Part shown: one piece after another, positions 26,789 through 36,904 of the stretch
Layout: every line of letters begins with the position of its first letter
Numbering within the stretch: the first letter of the stretch is position 1
NCBI GenBank assembly: GCA_040830725.1
Contig: JBFOMG010000011.1
Span: 5,640 to 69,639 of the forward strand
Reading direction: 5' to 3'
From: JAWKWH01 sp040830725
GTDB lineage: Bacteria; Pseudomonadota; Alphaproteobacteria; Rhizobiales; Rhizobiaceae
DNA: 64,000 bases
Notes under the pieces: generated by a model
The model's input: only the letters and a program-made list of their open reading frames with translations
What the model was told of the DNA's origin: nothing
The model's database searches: none
Translations under genes and position numbers: made by a program

Positions 26789-28861
26789 ATGCGTCTGATT
26801 GGCGTTGATGTCGGAGGAACATTCACGGATCTGGTCTTCCATGACACGGAAAGCCTGGAAACGCGTATTCAAAAAGTTCCCACTACCCCCAATGATCCCG
26901 CACAGGGGGTCCTGGAGGGCGTCTCGTCCCTGTGCCAGCGGTTTGAGATCGACGGGGCAGGTGTAGATCACATCTATCACGGCACAACAACGGCGACGAA
27001 CGCCATTCTTGAACATGACGGGGCGGTTACCGGCATGATCACCAATGAAGGGTATCGCGATATTCTCCACATCGGCCGCCATCAGCGCCCGCAGCACTTC
27101 TCCATCCAGCAGGACATCCCCTGGCAGAACAAACCGCTGGTCAAGCGCCGCTTTCGCAAGACGGTGCCGCACCGGATCGTGCCGCCCTCAGGCGAGGTTC
27201 TGGTGCCGCTCGACGAAGATGCCGTGCGGTTGGCGGCGCGGGAACTGAAGGCTGCCGGTGTGGCATCTATTGCCATCTGTTTTCTGTTTTCGTTTCTGGA
27301 TCCGAGCCACGAGGATCGGGCGCGCGTCATCGTGCTGGAAGAACATCCAGAGGCGTTTGTCACGACCTCGGCATCCGTTTCACCGCAATTTCGTGAATTT
27401 GAACGCTTTACCACGACTGCGCTCAACTCCTTCATCGGGCCCAAAGTGCGAAACTATGTGACCACGCTGGAGCAGAACCTCAGTTCCAAGGGCCTGAATG
27501 CCGATTTGCATATCATGGCCTCTAATGGCGGTGTGGCGACGGCTGAGATGGTGTCCGACAAACCAGTGCTGACCTTGCTTTCAGGACCGGCGGCGGGTGT
27601 GCTCGGCGGTGCCTGGACCGGGGAACTGTCTGGACGGAGGTCGTTGATTACCTTCGACGTCGGCGGCACATCCGCCGACATCGGCATTGTTGTTGACGGT
27701 CGTTTTGCCGAAGCCACCCCGCGCGATACCTGGATCGCCGGCTTTCCGTTGATGATCCCGATGATTGATATCCATACCATCGGCGCAGGCGGGGGCTCGA
27801 TCGCGCATTGCGACTATGGTGACGCGTTCAAAGTGGGTCCTCGCTCGGCCGGCGCATTCCCCGGACCGGCGGCGTACGGTCATGGCGGCACCGAACCGAC
27901 AGTAACCGACGCCAATGTGATTTTGGGCCGGCTTGATCCGGAGAACTTTCTCGGCGGAGAAATGACACTCGATGTTGTGGCGGCCGAACGAGCGGTCGAT
28001 GCTTTGGCATCGCAACTTTCGATGGATCGCCTGGCCGCAGCCGAAGGAATCATAACGGTTGTCAATGCCAACATGGCCAACGCCATTCGTTCGCGTACCG
28101 TCCAGAAGGGGTTGGATCCACGCGACTTTTCGCTCGTCGCCTTTGGCGGTGGCGGTCCGATGCAGGCGGCCGACGTAGCCGCCATGTTGTCGATCCCGGA
28201 AGTGATTGTGCCTGCACATCCGGGTATCACATCGGCCATCGGGCTGTTGACCACGGATCTGCAATACGACGCGATCCGCACTGCTTTTGCGGTCTCCGGC
28301 AAGATCGATCATACCCGCATCGATGCAAGTTTCAGCGAGATGGAGACAGGCTTGCTGGCGCAGTATGATAGCGACGGGGTAAACGCCAGCTCCGTCTCGT
28401 TCAAGCGCACCGCCGACATTCGATATGTCGGCCAAGGCTATGAACTCAGAATCGCCGTGCCCGACGGCACTTTCGACCGGGCAACGGAAACGGAAATTTT
28501 TGCCGAATTTGAACGCCAGCACGAAATAGAATACGGCCGCTCGTTCGCGGAAAGCCCGATGGAGATCGTCAATGTCCGGGTCACCGGCATCGGTGAGATC
28601 CCAAAAATCACGCCACAAACACTTGCGACAGAAGGGTCGGTTGACCAGGCGCTTGTCTCAACCCGCCCGTCCGTATTCCGGCAAGGGACCGAACTGGTGA
28701 CGATGGATACCGCATTTTATGACCGTAAACTGTTGCCGGTGGAAAAAACGGTGAATGGACCGGCAATAATCCTTCAGCAGGATTCAACGACGGTGGTGCG
28801 GCCGGGCGACCAATTTCTTCTCGACCGGGCCGGCAACATCATAATCTCCGTTGCGGTTTGA
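26789..28861 (+). CDS. hyuA: Hydantoinase/oxoprolinase, HyuA-type large subunit
   Basis: This 690-residue protein of the hydantoinase A/5-oxoprolinase/acetone carboxylase alpha group has GVDVGGTFTDLV at residues 4-15, TTTATNAILEH, FDVGGTSADIG near residue 290 and DPRDFSLVAFGGGGPM further on. It uses ATP to activate or open a cyclic amide. It is full-length for HyuA, unlike the two short paralogs nearby. ATG 26789 with GGAGG 4 bp upstream is clear. HyuB follows within 12 bp, the usual two-subunit arrangement. N-methylhydantoinase and oxoprolinase activities fit equally well. Confidence 0.9.
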   Translation: MRLIGVDVGGTFTDLVFHDTESLETRIQKVPTTPNDPAQGVLEGVSSLCQRFEIDGAGVDHIYHGTTTATNAILEHDGAVTGMITNEGYRDILHIGRHQRPQHFSIQQDIPWQNKPLVKRRFRKTVPHRIVPPSGEVLVPLDEDAVRLAARELKAAGVASIAICFLFSFLDPSHEDRARVIVLEEHPEAFVTTSASVSPQFREFERFTTTALNSFIGPKVRNYVTTLEQNLSSKGLNADLHIMASNGGVATAEMVSDKPVLTLLSGPAAGVLGGAWTGELSGRRSLITFDVGGTSADIGIVVDGRFAEATPRDTWIAGFPLMIPMIDIHTIGAGGGSIAHCDYGDAFKVGPRSAGAFPGPAAYGHGGTEPTVTDANVILGRLDPENFLGGEMTLDVVAAERAVDALASQLSMDRLAAAEGIITVVNANMANAIRSRTVQKGLDPRDFSLVAFGGGGPMQAADVAAMLSIPEVIVPAHPGITSAIGLLTTDLQYDAIRTAFAVSGKIDHTRIDASFSEMETGLLAQYDSDGVNASSVSFKRTADIRYVGQGYELRIAVPDGTFDRATETEIFAEFERQHEIEYGRSFAESPMEIVNVRVTGIGEIPKITPQTLATEGSVDQALVSTRPSVFRQGTELVTMDTAFYDRKLLPVEKTVNGPAIILQQDSTTVVRPGDQFLLDRAGNIIISVAV

Positions 28862-28872
28862 GGGCCAATGAC

Positions 28873-30642
28873 ATGAATGACATCCCGACAAACGCTGCAA
28901 ACAACATCGACCCTGTGACGGCAAGTGTGATCCAGGGGGCATTGCAGAACATCGCAATTGAGATGGGCTACAAGCTTATGCGGATGTCGCATTCCTCGAT
29001 CATCCGCGAATCGGAGGATTTCGGAACCGCGCTGACTGACGAACAGGGCCGGCAGCTGGCAGAATCGCTGCAGTCGACGCCACTCCAGTCGGGACCCATC
29101 CCTGGTTACATTCAAAACGTCATCGAAGTCTTGGCCCGAAGGGGCGATGTTTTTCGCGACGGTGATGTGATCATGCACAACGACCCCTACGGAGGCGCCA
29201 GCCACGGCCCCGACATTGCACTGATTGTTCCTGTCTTTCATGACGAACAACTTGTCGGCTTTGCCGGCACCACCGCCCATCACCTCGATGTCGGGGCGCT
29301 CAGCCCCGGCTCCTGCGGCATCGTTGACGCATTGGATGTCTACGCCGAGGGCCTGCAGTTCAAGGCGATCAAGGTCTTCGATGCGGGCGTGCGCAATGAG
29401 GCGGTCTGGCAGATACTGCGCGACAATGTGCGCGCACCGGCGATGGTGGTCGGCGATATGGATGCCCAGGTGGCCGCTTGCGAGATCGGCGCAAAACGGT
29501 TTGCCAACCTGATCGCTTCCTATGGAATAGAAGCCGTTCGTGCGGCCAGCCGTGAGTTGATGGATTATTCCGAACGGCTGATGCGGCGCGCGATCCGGGA
29601 AATACCAGACGGAACATACAAGGCCGTAACCCATATCGATGGCTTTCTTGACGACCCTGACCGCCGCGACCTTGCCATCGCGGTGGCCATAACCATCGAG
29701 GATGACGATATGCTGGTGGACCTGACCGGCACCGCGCCGCAGGTTGATGACCGGCCGATCAACATGCCACTTGTCGGAACCGTCGACATTGCCATCTGGC
29801 TGACCGTGCGCACGGTACTGCTCGATTCCGAAGTCTGCGGATATATTCCACAAAACACCGGATTGACACGTCCAATCAAGATCGTGGCGCCGAAGGGAAC
29901 ATTGGCCAATCCAACTTTCCCCGCCCCGGTCATCGCCCGGTTCACCCCCGGCAATCAGCTCGCCGATACGGTTATGAAAGCGCTGGCCGAGGCGGTGCCG
30001 GAGAAGGTTTCAGCGGGAATCGGCAATCTGAAAGTCATCGCATTCTCCGGACTGCGCGAGGAAACGCACTGGGTCCACATGGAGATATTTGAAGGTTCTT
30101 ATGGCGGACGTTTCACCAAGGACGGCATGGATGCCGTGGACACGCTCTATGCCAACACCCGCAACAATCCCATAGAGGATATTGAGAGCCATTTGCCGAT
30201 GCGCGTCACCCGCTACGAGTTGCGCGAAGACACGTGCGGCGCTGGCCGCACACGCGGCGGTGTCGGCGCCTACCGCGCCTTCCAGTTTCTGGAACCAGGC
30301 GGCTTCTCCGTCGAAGGCGAAGGGCACAAATTTCCCCCTTGGGGTTTCAAAGGCGGTGCTGATGGCAAGCCAGCCGAACTTCACCTCATCCATGCGGACG
30401 GGCGCGATGAGATGCTGCCTTCAAAGGTACCGTTTCGTACAACCGAGCCGGGGGACACGTTCCTCGCCGTCGGTCCTTCGGCCGGTGGCTACGGTCCAGC
30501 CTTCGAGCGGGATCCGGCGGCAGTGCTCGACGACGTGCTTGATGGCATTATTTCGGTTGTGACCGCCGAACGGGATTACGGCGTGATCATTCACAACGGT
30601 GAAGTGGATGCTGACGCCACGGCTAGACGCAGAGGAGTTTGA
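28873..30642 (+). CDS. hyuB: Hydantoinase/oxoprolinase, HyuB-type subunit
   Basis: This protein of about 589 residues starts with the HyuB opening IDPVTASVIQGALQNIAIEM. It continues with HNDPYGGASHGPDI near residue 105, a cluster of His/Asp residues (AHHLDVGALSPGS) likely to bind metal, and CGAGRTRGGVGAYRAFQ in the C-terminal third. HyuB forms the catalytic complex with HyuA. A TTG at 28858 is in frame and overlaps the hyuA stop, but ATG 28873 is preferred. The carbamoylase starts 3 bp after its stop. Confidence 0.9.
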   Translation: MNDIPTNAANNIDPVTASVIQGALQNIAIEMGYKLMRMSHSSIIRESEDFGTALTDEQGRQLAESLQSTPLQSGPIPGYIQNVIEVLARRGDVFRDGDVIMHNDPYGGASHGPDIALIVPVFHDEQLVGFAGTTAHHLDVGALSPGSCGIVDALDVYAEGLQFKAIKVFDAGVRNEAVWQILRDNVRAPAMVVGDMDAQVAACEIGAKRFANLIASYGIEAVRAASRELMDYSERLMRRAIREIPDGTYKAVTHIDGFLDDPDRRDLAIAVAITIEDDDMLVDLTGTAPQVDDRPINMPLVGTVDIAIWLTVRTVLLDSEVCGYIPQNTGLTRPIKIVAPKGTLANPTFPAPVIARFTPGNQLADTVMKALAEAVPEKVSAGIGNLKVIAFSGLREETHWVHMEIFEGSYGGRFTKDGMDAVDTLYANTRNNPIEDIESHLPMRVTRYELREDTCGAGRTRGGVGAYRAFQFLEPGGFSVEGEGHKFPPWGFKGGADGKPAELHLIHADGRDEMLPSKVPFRTTEPGDTFLAVGPSAGGYGPAFERDPAAVLDDVLDGIISVVTAERDYGVIIHNGEVDADATARRRGV

Positions 30643-30645
30643 GCC

Positions 30646-31590
30646 ATGAACCGTCAATTTGTTGTCGCCAGCGCGCAAATGGGTCCGATCGCCCGTGACG
30701 AACCGCGCCAGTCCTGTGTCGCCCGAATGGTCGAGTTGTTGCGAGAAGCCGGCAGCCGCGGCGCCAAGCTCGTGGTGTTTCCGGAATTGGCGTTCACCAC
30801 GTTCTTTCCCCGCTGGATGATTGATGACCCGGACGAGTTGGCTACCTATTTTGAAGGATCGATGCCGGGACCGGCCGCCCGACCATTGTTTGAAACTGCA
30901 GCCGAACTGGGCATCGGCTTCTATGTCGGCTATGCGGAGGCCACCCCGGAAGGGCACCACTTCAACACCTCAATCCTGGTGGGCCCCGATGGTCAATTGA
31001 TCGGCAAGTACCGCAAGGTCCACCTGCCCGGCCACGATGCACCTCAACCGGGCCGCGCTTTCCAGCATCTCGAGAAGCGCTATTTCGAAGCCGGAGACTT
31101 GGGTTTTCCCGTTTTCCGGGGGTTTGGAGGTTTGGTCGGCATGTTGATCTGCAACGACCGCCGTTGGCCCGAGGCTTATCGCGTATTGGGTCTGCAGGGG
31201 GTCGAACTGGTTGCGCTCGGCTACAACACGCCGATCGATCACACCGGTCACGACGACATTGACGGTCTGACCCAGTTCCACAATCACCTTTCCATGCAGG
31301 CTGGTGCTTACCAGAATGCAACCTGGGTCATCGGCACTGCAAAATGCGGGCGCGAGGAGGGATCGATGATGGTGGGTCAGAGCGTCATTATCGCCCCATC
31401 GGGCGAGATCGTCGCCATGGCAAACACACTGTCAGATGAAGTCATCTCGGCGCATGTCGATCTGGATATGGGCCAGCGGTATCGCCAGACCATTTTTGAC
31501 TTTGCGCGGCACCGCGAACCTGATGCCTACCGGCTGATCGTCGAGCGAAAGGGCGCAGGCGACCCCGTCATTCAGGACGATCGACCATGA
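30646..31590 (+). CDS. N-carbamoyl-D-amino acid hydrolase-like nitrilase-family amidase
   Basis: This 314-residue protein has the nitrilase-superfamily triad Glu47 (VFPELAFTTFFPRW), Lys124 (GKYRKVHLPG) and Cys169 (ICNDRRWPE). The overall sequence closely follows the Agrobacterium-type D-carbamoylase (for example QQ/AQMGPIAR start, PFQHLEKRYFE-like block, LSMQAGSYQN-like block). It would hydrolyse N-carbamoyl-D-amino acids to the amino acid, CO2 and ammonia, the final step after hydantoin ring opening. It starts 3 bp after hyuB, so the three genes are one operon. D-stereospecificity is inferred from similarity. Confidence 0.9.
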   Translation: MNRQFVVASAQMGPIARDEPRQSCVARMVELLREAGSRGAKLVVFPELAFTTFFPRWMIDDPDELATYFEGSMPGPAARPLFETAAELGIGFYVGYAEATPEGHHFNTSILVGPDGQLIGKYRKVHLPGHDAPQPGRAFQHLEKRYFEAGDLGFPVFRGFGGLVGMLICNDRRWPEAYRVLGLQGVELVALGYNTPIDHTGHDDIDGLTQFHNHLSMQAGAYQNATWVIGTAKCGREEGSMMVGQSVIIAPSGEIVAMANTLSDEVISAHVDLDMGQRYRQTIFDFARHREPDAYRLIVERKGAGDPVIQDDRP

Positions 31591-31621
31591 TCGACCGCGG
31601 AACCGGGCTTGGGTTGCTGAC

Positions 31622-32998
31622 ATGACTTCACACGATGTCCGTCAACTTCTGGGCAACGCCTGTGACCGCGCTTCAAACTATCTTGAGACACTGGGCGACC
31701 GTCCGGTCGGTCCCAAACTTGAAGATGTTGAAACACTGAAGCACAAATTGCAGGGGCCGTTGCCGCTGGAGGGATCCGCACCTGGCGATGTGCTGGCCTT
31801 CCTCGACACTTTCGGATCTCCTGCGACGGTGGCGAGCGCCGGCGGGCGATATTTCGGGTTTGTCACAGGTGGCTCGCTTCCGGCGGCCCTCGCGGCGAAT
31901 GTGCTGGCCGGGGCATGGGATCAAAATTCGTTCAGCTGGATCAGTTCACCGGCGGCCGCCGCTTTTGAGGACACTTCGCTGCGGTGGCTGAAAGAAGCGC
32001 TCGGGCTTCCGGAAAACACGGAAGGCGCGCTCACGACCGGGGCGACAATGGCCCATTTCGCCTGTCTTGCCGCTGCGCGCTACAGGGTGTTGCAACAGAA
32101 GGGATGGAATGTCGACGCTGACGGGCTGTTCGGCGCGCCGGAGGTTCAGGTCGTTGTTGGAGATGAGGTTCACTCATCTTTGTTGAAAGTGCTTTCGATG
32201 CTGGGATTGGGACGCAACCGTGTCCACAGATTGCCAACGGACGCCCAAGGGCGTGCGGTTGCGTCGGAGCTTCCTTCGATTTCCGGTCCCGCAATTGTCT
32301 GCCTGCAGGCCGGGAACGTAAATTCCGGCGCATTCGACGATGCGGTGCCGATCATCCGCTGGGCCCGTTCGGTTGGCGCCTGGGTTCATGTAGACGGAGC
32401 CTTTGGTCTTTGGGCACTGGCCTCCAGGGAGCGGGAGGACTTGGCGGCGGCATTTCGTGAGGCGGATTCCTGGGCCTTTGATGCGCATAAATGGCTCAAC
32501 GTGCCCTACGATTCCGGGATCGCGCTGCTGCGCGACGCTGAAGCGCTGGCCGCTGCCATGTCGCAAACCGGTGCCTATTTGCTCCCCAGCGGTGCGCGCG
32601 ACGCGATGAACTTCACCCCTGACAGTTCAAGGCGGGCGCGCGGCGTCGAAATCTGGGCTTCGCTGAAATCCCTGGGACGCGAGGGGTTAGCCGAACTGGT
32701 CGATCGAAATTGCGCTCAGGCACGGAACCTTGCTGAGGGCCTTGAGAAAATGGGCGCTGAAGTCTTGAACGAGGTGGTGCTCAATCAGGTCATTGTTGCG
32801 TTTGGTGACGAGAAAACCACAAGGCGCGTCATCGAGAACGTCCAGACGGGAGGGGCTTGCTGGTGCGGCGGCACAGAATGGAAAGGAAGAGCGGCAATGC
32901 GAATAAGCGTCAGTTCCTGGGCCACGACCGGCAATGACATCGCGATAACCATCGAAGCCATTGCCAAAGCCTACGTGGCGGCCGCTGACCAGGGATGA
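31622..32998 (+). CDS. PLP-dependent group II amino acid decarboxylase-like protein
   Basis: This 458-residue fold-type I enzyme has the PLP-binding lysine in FDAHKWLNVPYDSG near residue 289. The aspartate contacting the pyridine nitrogen lies in VHVDGAFGLWA near 258, and GALTTGATMAHF binds the phosphate. It resembles aromatic-L-amino-acid/glutamate decarboxylase relatives, though some members are aldolases or transaminating variants. It lies 31 bp after the carbamoylase gene and probably processes the amino acid released by it. The substrate side chain is not predictable. Confidence 0.85.
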   Translation: MTSHDVRQLLGNACDRASNYLETLGDRPVGPKLEDVETLKHKLQGPLPLEGSAPGDVLAFLDTFGSPATVASAGGRYFGFVTGGSLPAALAANVLAGAWDQNSFSWISSPAAAAFEDTSLRWLKEALGLPENTEGALTTGATMAHFACLAAARYRVLQQKGWNVDADGLFGAPEVQVVVGDEVHSSLLKVLSMLGLGRNRVHRLPTDAQGRAVASELPSISGPAIVCLQAGNVNSGAFDDAVPIIRWARSVGAWVHVDGAFGLWALASREREDLAAAFREADSWAFDAHKWLNVPYDSGIALLRDAEALAAAMSQTGAYLLPSGARDAMNFTPDSSRRARGVEIWASLKSLGREGLAELVDRNCAQARNLAEGLEKMGAEVLNEVVLNQVIVAFGDEKTTRRVIENVQTGGACWCGGTEWKGRAAMRISVSSWATTGNDIAITIEAIAKAYVAAADQG

Positions 32999-33134
32999 TT
33001 GCGAGAACCAGGACCGGTGCCGCCAGCGGCACATGGTGCAAAACCAGATGGCACGCGGTAAACAGCGGTCAGCCGTCTGCCGCACGGTGTCCATCGATGA
33101 TCACAGCAAGAACATTGCCGTCGCGACGGTCCCT

Positions 33135-36100
33135 TTAAAAATAGTCCTGCAGCGGATGCACTTCCAGGCTTCCCGCCCTCAGTGCGGCGATCGCCTCGGC
33201 GGTGGCCGATGCGCCGGCCATGGTGGTCACGTAGGGCACTTTCTGCATTAGTGCGGCGCGCCGCAGCGACTTTGAATCCGAGCGTGCCTTTTGGCCGTCG
33301 GTGGTGTTGATCACCAGTTGGACCTGCCGGTTGCGGATAGCGTCTTCAATATGCGGGCGGCCTTCCGACACCTTGTTGATCTTGACCGCTTCCACACCGT
33401 TTTCGGCCAGGTAGCGCTGCGTTCCGCCGGTGGCGATGATACCAAACCCCTCGCCCGCAAGCCTGCGGGCCGCATCGAGCACCCGTTGCTTGTCATCATC
33501 GCGTACGGAAATGAACACCGAACCCGAACGCGGAAGATCGACACCGGCGCCAAGCTGCGCCTTGGCATAGGCAAGGGCAAAATCACGGTCGAGGCCCATC
33601 ACCTCGCCGGTTGAGCGCATTTCCGGTCCGAGCAGAATGTCGACGCCCGGGAAGCGGGCAAACGGAAATACCGCTTCCTTGACCGCGATGTGATCCAGCA
33701 TGGCAGCTTCGGTAAGACCGCCGTAAATGCCTGCAGCCGCATCGAGCGTTTCGCCGGCCATGATCCGTACAGCGATTTTGGCGACCGGACGGCCTACCGT
33801 CTTGGCGACAAACGGCACGGTGCGGCTGGCGCGCGGATTGACCTCCAGCACGTAAACGTCACCATCCTTGATCGCATATTGCACATTCATCAGCCCGCCG
33901 ACATTGAGCGCCTTGGCAAGCGCAATGGTCTGGCGTTCCAGCTCGGCGACCGTGTCCGAAGGCAGAGAGTGCACCGGAAGCGAGCAGGCTGAATCGCCGG
34001 AGTGGATGCCAGCTTCCTCAATATGCTCCATAACGCCGCAGACATTGACCGTTTCGCCGTCGCAGAGGCAATCGACATCCACTTCCGTGGCGCCTTGCAG
34101 ATAGGTGTCGAACAGCAATGGATTTTGCCCCAGCAGCGTATTGATCTGGCCCGTCTTGTCATTCGGGTAACGCTGCTTGATGTCCTCCGGCACCAGTTCC
34201 GGAACGGTATCGAGCAGATAGGTCTGCAGCGCGCCTTCATTGTGGATGATCTGCATTGCCCGCCCGCCAAGCACATAGGACGGGCGCACCACCAGCGGAA
34301 AACCCAGTTCCCCGGCGACAAGCCGGGCCTGTTCGACCGAATAGGCAATGCCGTTTTTCGGCTGACGGAGATCGAGCTTCATCAGAAGCTTCTGGAAACG
34401 GTCGCGATCCTCAGCCAGATCGATGGCGTCCGGAGACGTGCCGAGGATCGGAATTCCGGCCTTCTCGATCGCACCGGCAAGCTTCAGCGGCGTCTGGCCG
34501 CCAAGCTGAACAATGACGCCGGCAAGCGTACCTTTTTCCTGCTCGACGCGCAGGATCTCGATCACATCCTCCGCCGTCAAAGGTTCGAAATAAAGCCTGT
34601 CGGAGGTGTCATAGTCGGTCGACACCGTTTCCGGGTTGCAGTTGACCATGATCGCCTCAAACCCGGCATCCTGCAGTGCGAAAGCGGCATGACAGCAGCA
34701 ATAGTCGAACTCGATACCCTGACCGATCCGGTTCGGACCACCGCCCAATATGACCACTTTCTTGCGGTCCGACACGTCTGCTTCCGACCGCAGTTCACCG
34801 GCAAACGGCACCTCGTAAGTCGAGTACATATAGGCGGTTGGCGAAGCGAATTCCGCTGCACAGGTATCGATGCGTTTGAACACGGGATGGACATCCAGCT
34901 TCCGGCGCTTTGCCGCAACTTGTTCGGCATCGATCCCCGAAAGCGATCCGAGACGGGCATCAGAGAAACCCAATCCCTTCAGCATGCGCAGGTTTTCCGC
35001 GTCATTGGGCAGGCCGTTGGCGCGTATACGCTCTTCCATGGCGATGATGGCCGCCAACTGCTCCAAAAACCACATGTCGATGCGGCAGGCATCGTACACT
35101 TCATCAAGCGGCGTACCGATGCGAATGGCCTGCGCCACCATGCGCAACCGGTCCGGTGTAGGGGTCGACAAGGCGGCGCGGATGGCGTTGCGGTCGTCGC
35201 CCTGCCCCAGTCCCGGGATTTCGATCTCGTCGAGGCCGGTCAGGCCGGTCTCCAGACCGCGCAACGCTTTTTGCAGGCTTTCAGCGAAGGTGCGGCCGAT
35301 GGCCATCACCTCTCCGACCGATTTCATCGCCGTCGTCAGGTAGGGTTCGGCACCGGGAAATTTTTCAAATGCAAACCGCGGGATCTTGGTGACAACATAG
35401 TCGATGGACGGTTCAAACGAAGCCGGCGTCGCACCGCCCGTAATGTCGTTTTCAAGCTCATCGAGCGTGTATCCGACGGCCAGCCTTGCCGCCACCTTGG
35501 CGATCGGAAACCCGGTCGCTTTTGACGCCAGTGCCGAGGAGCGGGACACGCGCGGATTCATTTCGATCACGACGAGGCGGCCATTGTCTGGATTGACCGC
35601 AAACTGAACGTTCGACCCGCCTGTCTCCACCCCGATTTCGCGCAGCACCGCGATCGAGGCGTTACGCATGATCTGGTATTCCTTGTCGGTCAGCGTCAGC
35701 GCCGGGGCAACTGTTATGGAATCGCCGGTATGCACGCCCATCGGATCAACGTTTTCAATGGAGCAGACGATGATGCAGTTGTCGGCCTTGTCGCGGACAA
35801 CCTCCATTTCAAACTCTTTCCAGCCGAGCACCGATTCCTCGATTAGCACTTCCGTCGTCGGTGAAGCGTCGAGCCCCGACTGGATGATCTGGTAGAACTC
35901 GGCTTCGTTGAACGCGATGCCACCGCCGGTGCCGCCAAGCGTGAATGAGGGGCGGATGATCGCCGGCAGTCCGACATGGTCGAAAGCTTTTGCCGCGATG
36001 CCCATGGCGTGGCGGATATAGCGCTGTTTGCGATCGCCCTCGCCGAGATTCCACTCGTTTTCCAGCGCGTCGAGTGCCGCGTCCAGGTCGGCGCCTTCGT

Positions 36101-36617
36101 GTTTTGACCGCAATTCTTCGCGCTCGGCCTCATGCTTCTTGCGGTCGGCGTTTTTAACCTCGGTCGCGTTTGCAAGCATGGAGCGCGGCGTTTCCAGGCC
36201 GATCTTGGCCATCGCCTCGCGGAAGAGTTTCCGGTCCTCGGCCTTGTCGATGGCGTGCGCATCCGCACCGATCATTTCGACGCCGTAGCGCTCCAGCACG
36301 CCCATGCGGCGCAGCGACAAGGCTGTGTTGAGCGCTGTCTGCCCGCCCATCGTCGGCAGAAGTGCATCGGGCCGCTCCTTGGCGATGATTTTTGCCACCA
36401 CTTCCGGTGTGATCGGCTCGACATAGGTCGCATCGGCCAGTTCCGGATCAGTCATGATCGTCGCCGGGTTGGAATTGACCAGAATGATGCGATAGCCTTC
36501 GGCTTTCAACGCTTTACACGCCTGCGTTCCCGAATAGTCGAACTCGCAGGCCTGACCAATGACGATCGGCCCCGCGCCAATGATGAGAATGGATTGGATA
36601 TCGGTGCGTTTCGGCAT
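33135..36617 (-). CDS. carB: Carbamoyl-phosphate synthase large chain
   Basis: This protein of about 1160 residues has two homologous ATP-grasp halves, starting LIIGAGPIVIGQACEFDYSG and, mid-protein, VVILGGGPNRIGQGIEFDYC. The C-terminal MGS-like allosteric domain is the last 140 residues or so. It makes carbamoyl phosphate from bicarbonate, ammonia (from CarA) and two ATP for arginine and pyrimidine synthesis. Residues about 150-200 contain a charged helical insert typical of alphaproteobacterial CarB. carA is not nearby. ATG 36617 is preferred over 36647. Its closeness to carbamoyl-releasing genes is probably coincidental. Confidence 0.97.
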   Translation of the reverse strand: MPKRTDIQSILIIGAGPIVIGQACEFDYSGTQACKALKAEGYRIILVNSNPATIMTDPELADATYVEPITPEVVAKIIAKERPDALLPTMGGQTALNTALSLRRMGVLERYGVEMIGADAHAIDKAEDRKLFREAMAKIGLETPRSMLANATEVKNADRKKHEAEREELRSKHEGADLDAALDALENEWNLGEGDRKQRYIRHAMGIAAKAFDHVGLPAIIRPSFTLGGTGGGIAFNEAEFYQIIQSGLDASPTTEVLIEESVLGWKEFEMEVVRDKADNCIIVCSIENVDPMGVHTGDSITVAPALTLTDKEYQIMRNASIAVLREIGVETGGSNVQFAVNPDNGRLVVIEMNPRVSRSSALASKATGFPIAKVAARLAVGYTLDELENDITGGATPASFEPSIDYVVTKIPRFAFEKFPGAEPYLTTAMKSVGEVMAIGRTFAESLQKALRGLETGLTGLDEIEIPGLGQGDDRNAIRAALSTPTPDRLRMVAQAIRIGTPLDEVYDACRIDMWFLEQLAAIIAMEERIRANGLPNDAENLRMLKGLGFSDARLGSLSGIDAEQVAAKRRKLDVHPVFKRIDTCAAEFASPTAYMYSTYEVPFAGELRSEADVSDRKKVVILGGGPNRIGQGIEFDYCCCHAAFALQDAGFEAIMVNCNPETVSTDYDTSDRLYFEPLTAEDVIEILRVEQEKGTLAGVIVQLGGQTPLKLAGAIEKAGIPILGTSPDAIDLAEDRDRFQKLLMKLDLRQPKNGIAYSVEQARLVAGELGFPLVVRPSYVLGGRAMQIIHNEGALQTYLLDTVPELVPEDIKQRYPNDKTGQINTLLGQNPLLFDTYLQGATEVDVDCLCDGETVNVCGVMEHIEEAGIHSGDSACSLPVHSLPSDTVAELERQTIALAKALNVGGLMNVQYAIKDGDVYVLEVNPRASRTVPFVAKTVGRPVAKIAVRIMAGETLDAAAGIYGGLTEAAMLDHIAVKEAVFPFARFPGVDILLGPEMRSTGEVMGLDRDFALAYAKAQLGAGVDLPRSGSVFISVRDDDKQRVLDAARRLAGEGFGIIATGGTQRYLAENGVEAVKINKVSEGRPHIEDAIRNRQVQLVINTTDGQKARSDSKSLRRAALMQKVPYVTTMAGASATAEAIAALRAGSLEVHPLQDYF

Positions 36618-36904
36618 CTTTGTCCCTGCAAGCCCCGTGCTGGCCAATGGTCGTCTTGTGCGCGCGAAAAAACCGGTTCTTGCGAACCGGCCGGACTCAT
36701 GCGCAATCCTTTAAGGCTGGATGCGCCTTATAGGCAAGCGAAACCGGCTTGGAAAGCCTGTGAAAGCAAATGCCGGGCACGAAATCCGGTGTTCAACAGA
36801 AACATTGCCTCTTGCATTTGCCAAACGGCGCACCAGTTACATTTTGCGCAGTTGGGCATAACCGGTCTTCGGGATTGGACGCTGCCGGTGTTGGAGTGAA
36901 ACGA

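Noticed and set aside
27581..28618. A 345-codon minus-strand frame over hyuA
   Set aside because: It is antisense to conserved HyuA sequence with no domain of its own.
33118..33129. CCGTCGCGACGG followed by TTTAAAAA as a terminator between the decarboxylase gene and carB
   Set aside because: The palindrome has no loop bases, so a stable hairpin would have only four to five pairs; evidence is too weak to list.
34002..35525. A 507-codon open frame on the plus strand inside carB
   Set aside because: It is exactly antisense to a highly conserved CarB sequence; long antisense frames are common in high-GC DNA and its translation has no domain.
30646..36617. A functional link between the carbamoylase and carB through carbamoyl chemistry
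   Set aside because: CarB makes carbamoyl phosphate for biosynthesis and is transcribed on the opposite strand after a clear gap; adjacency is best read as chance.
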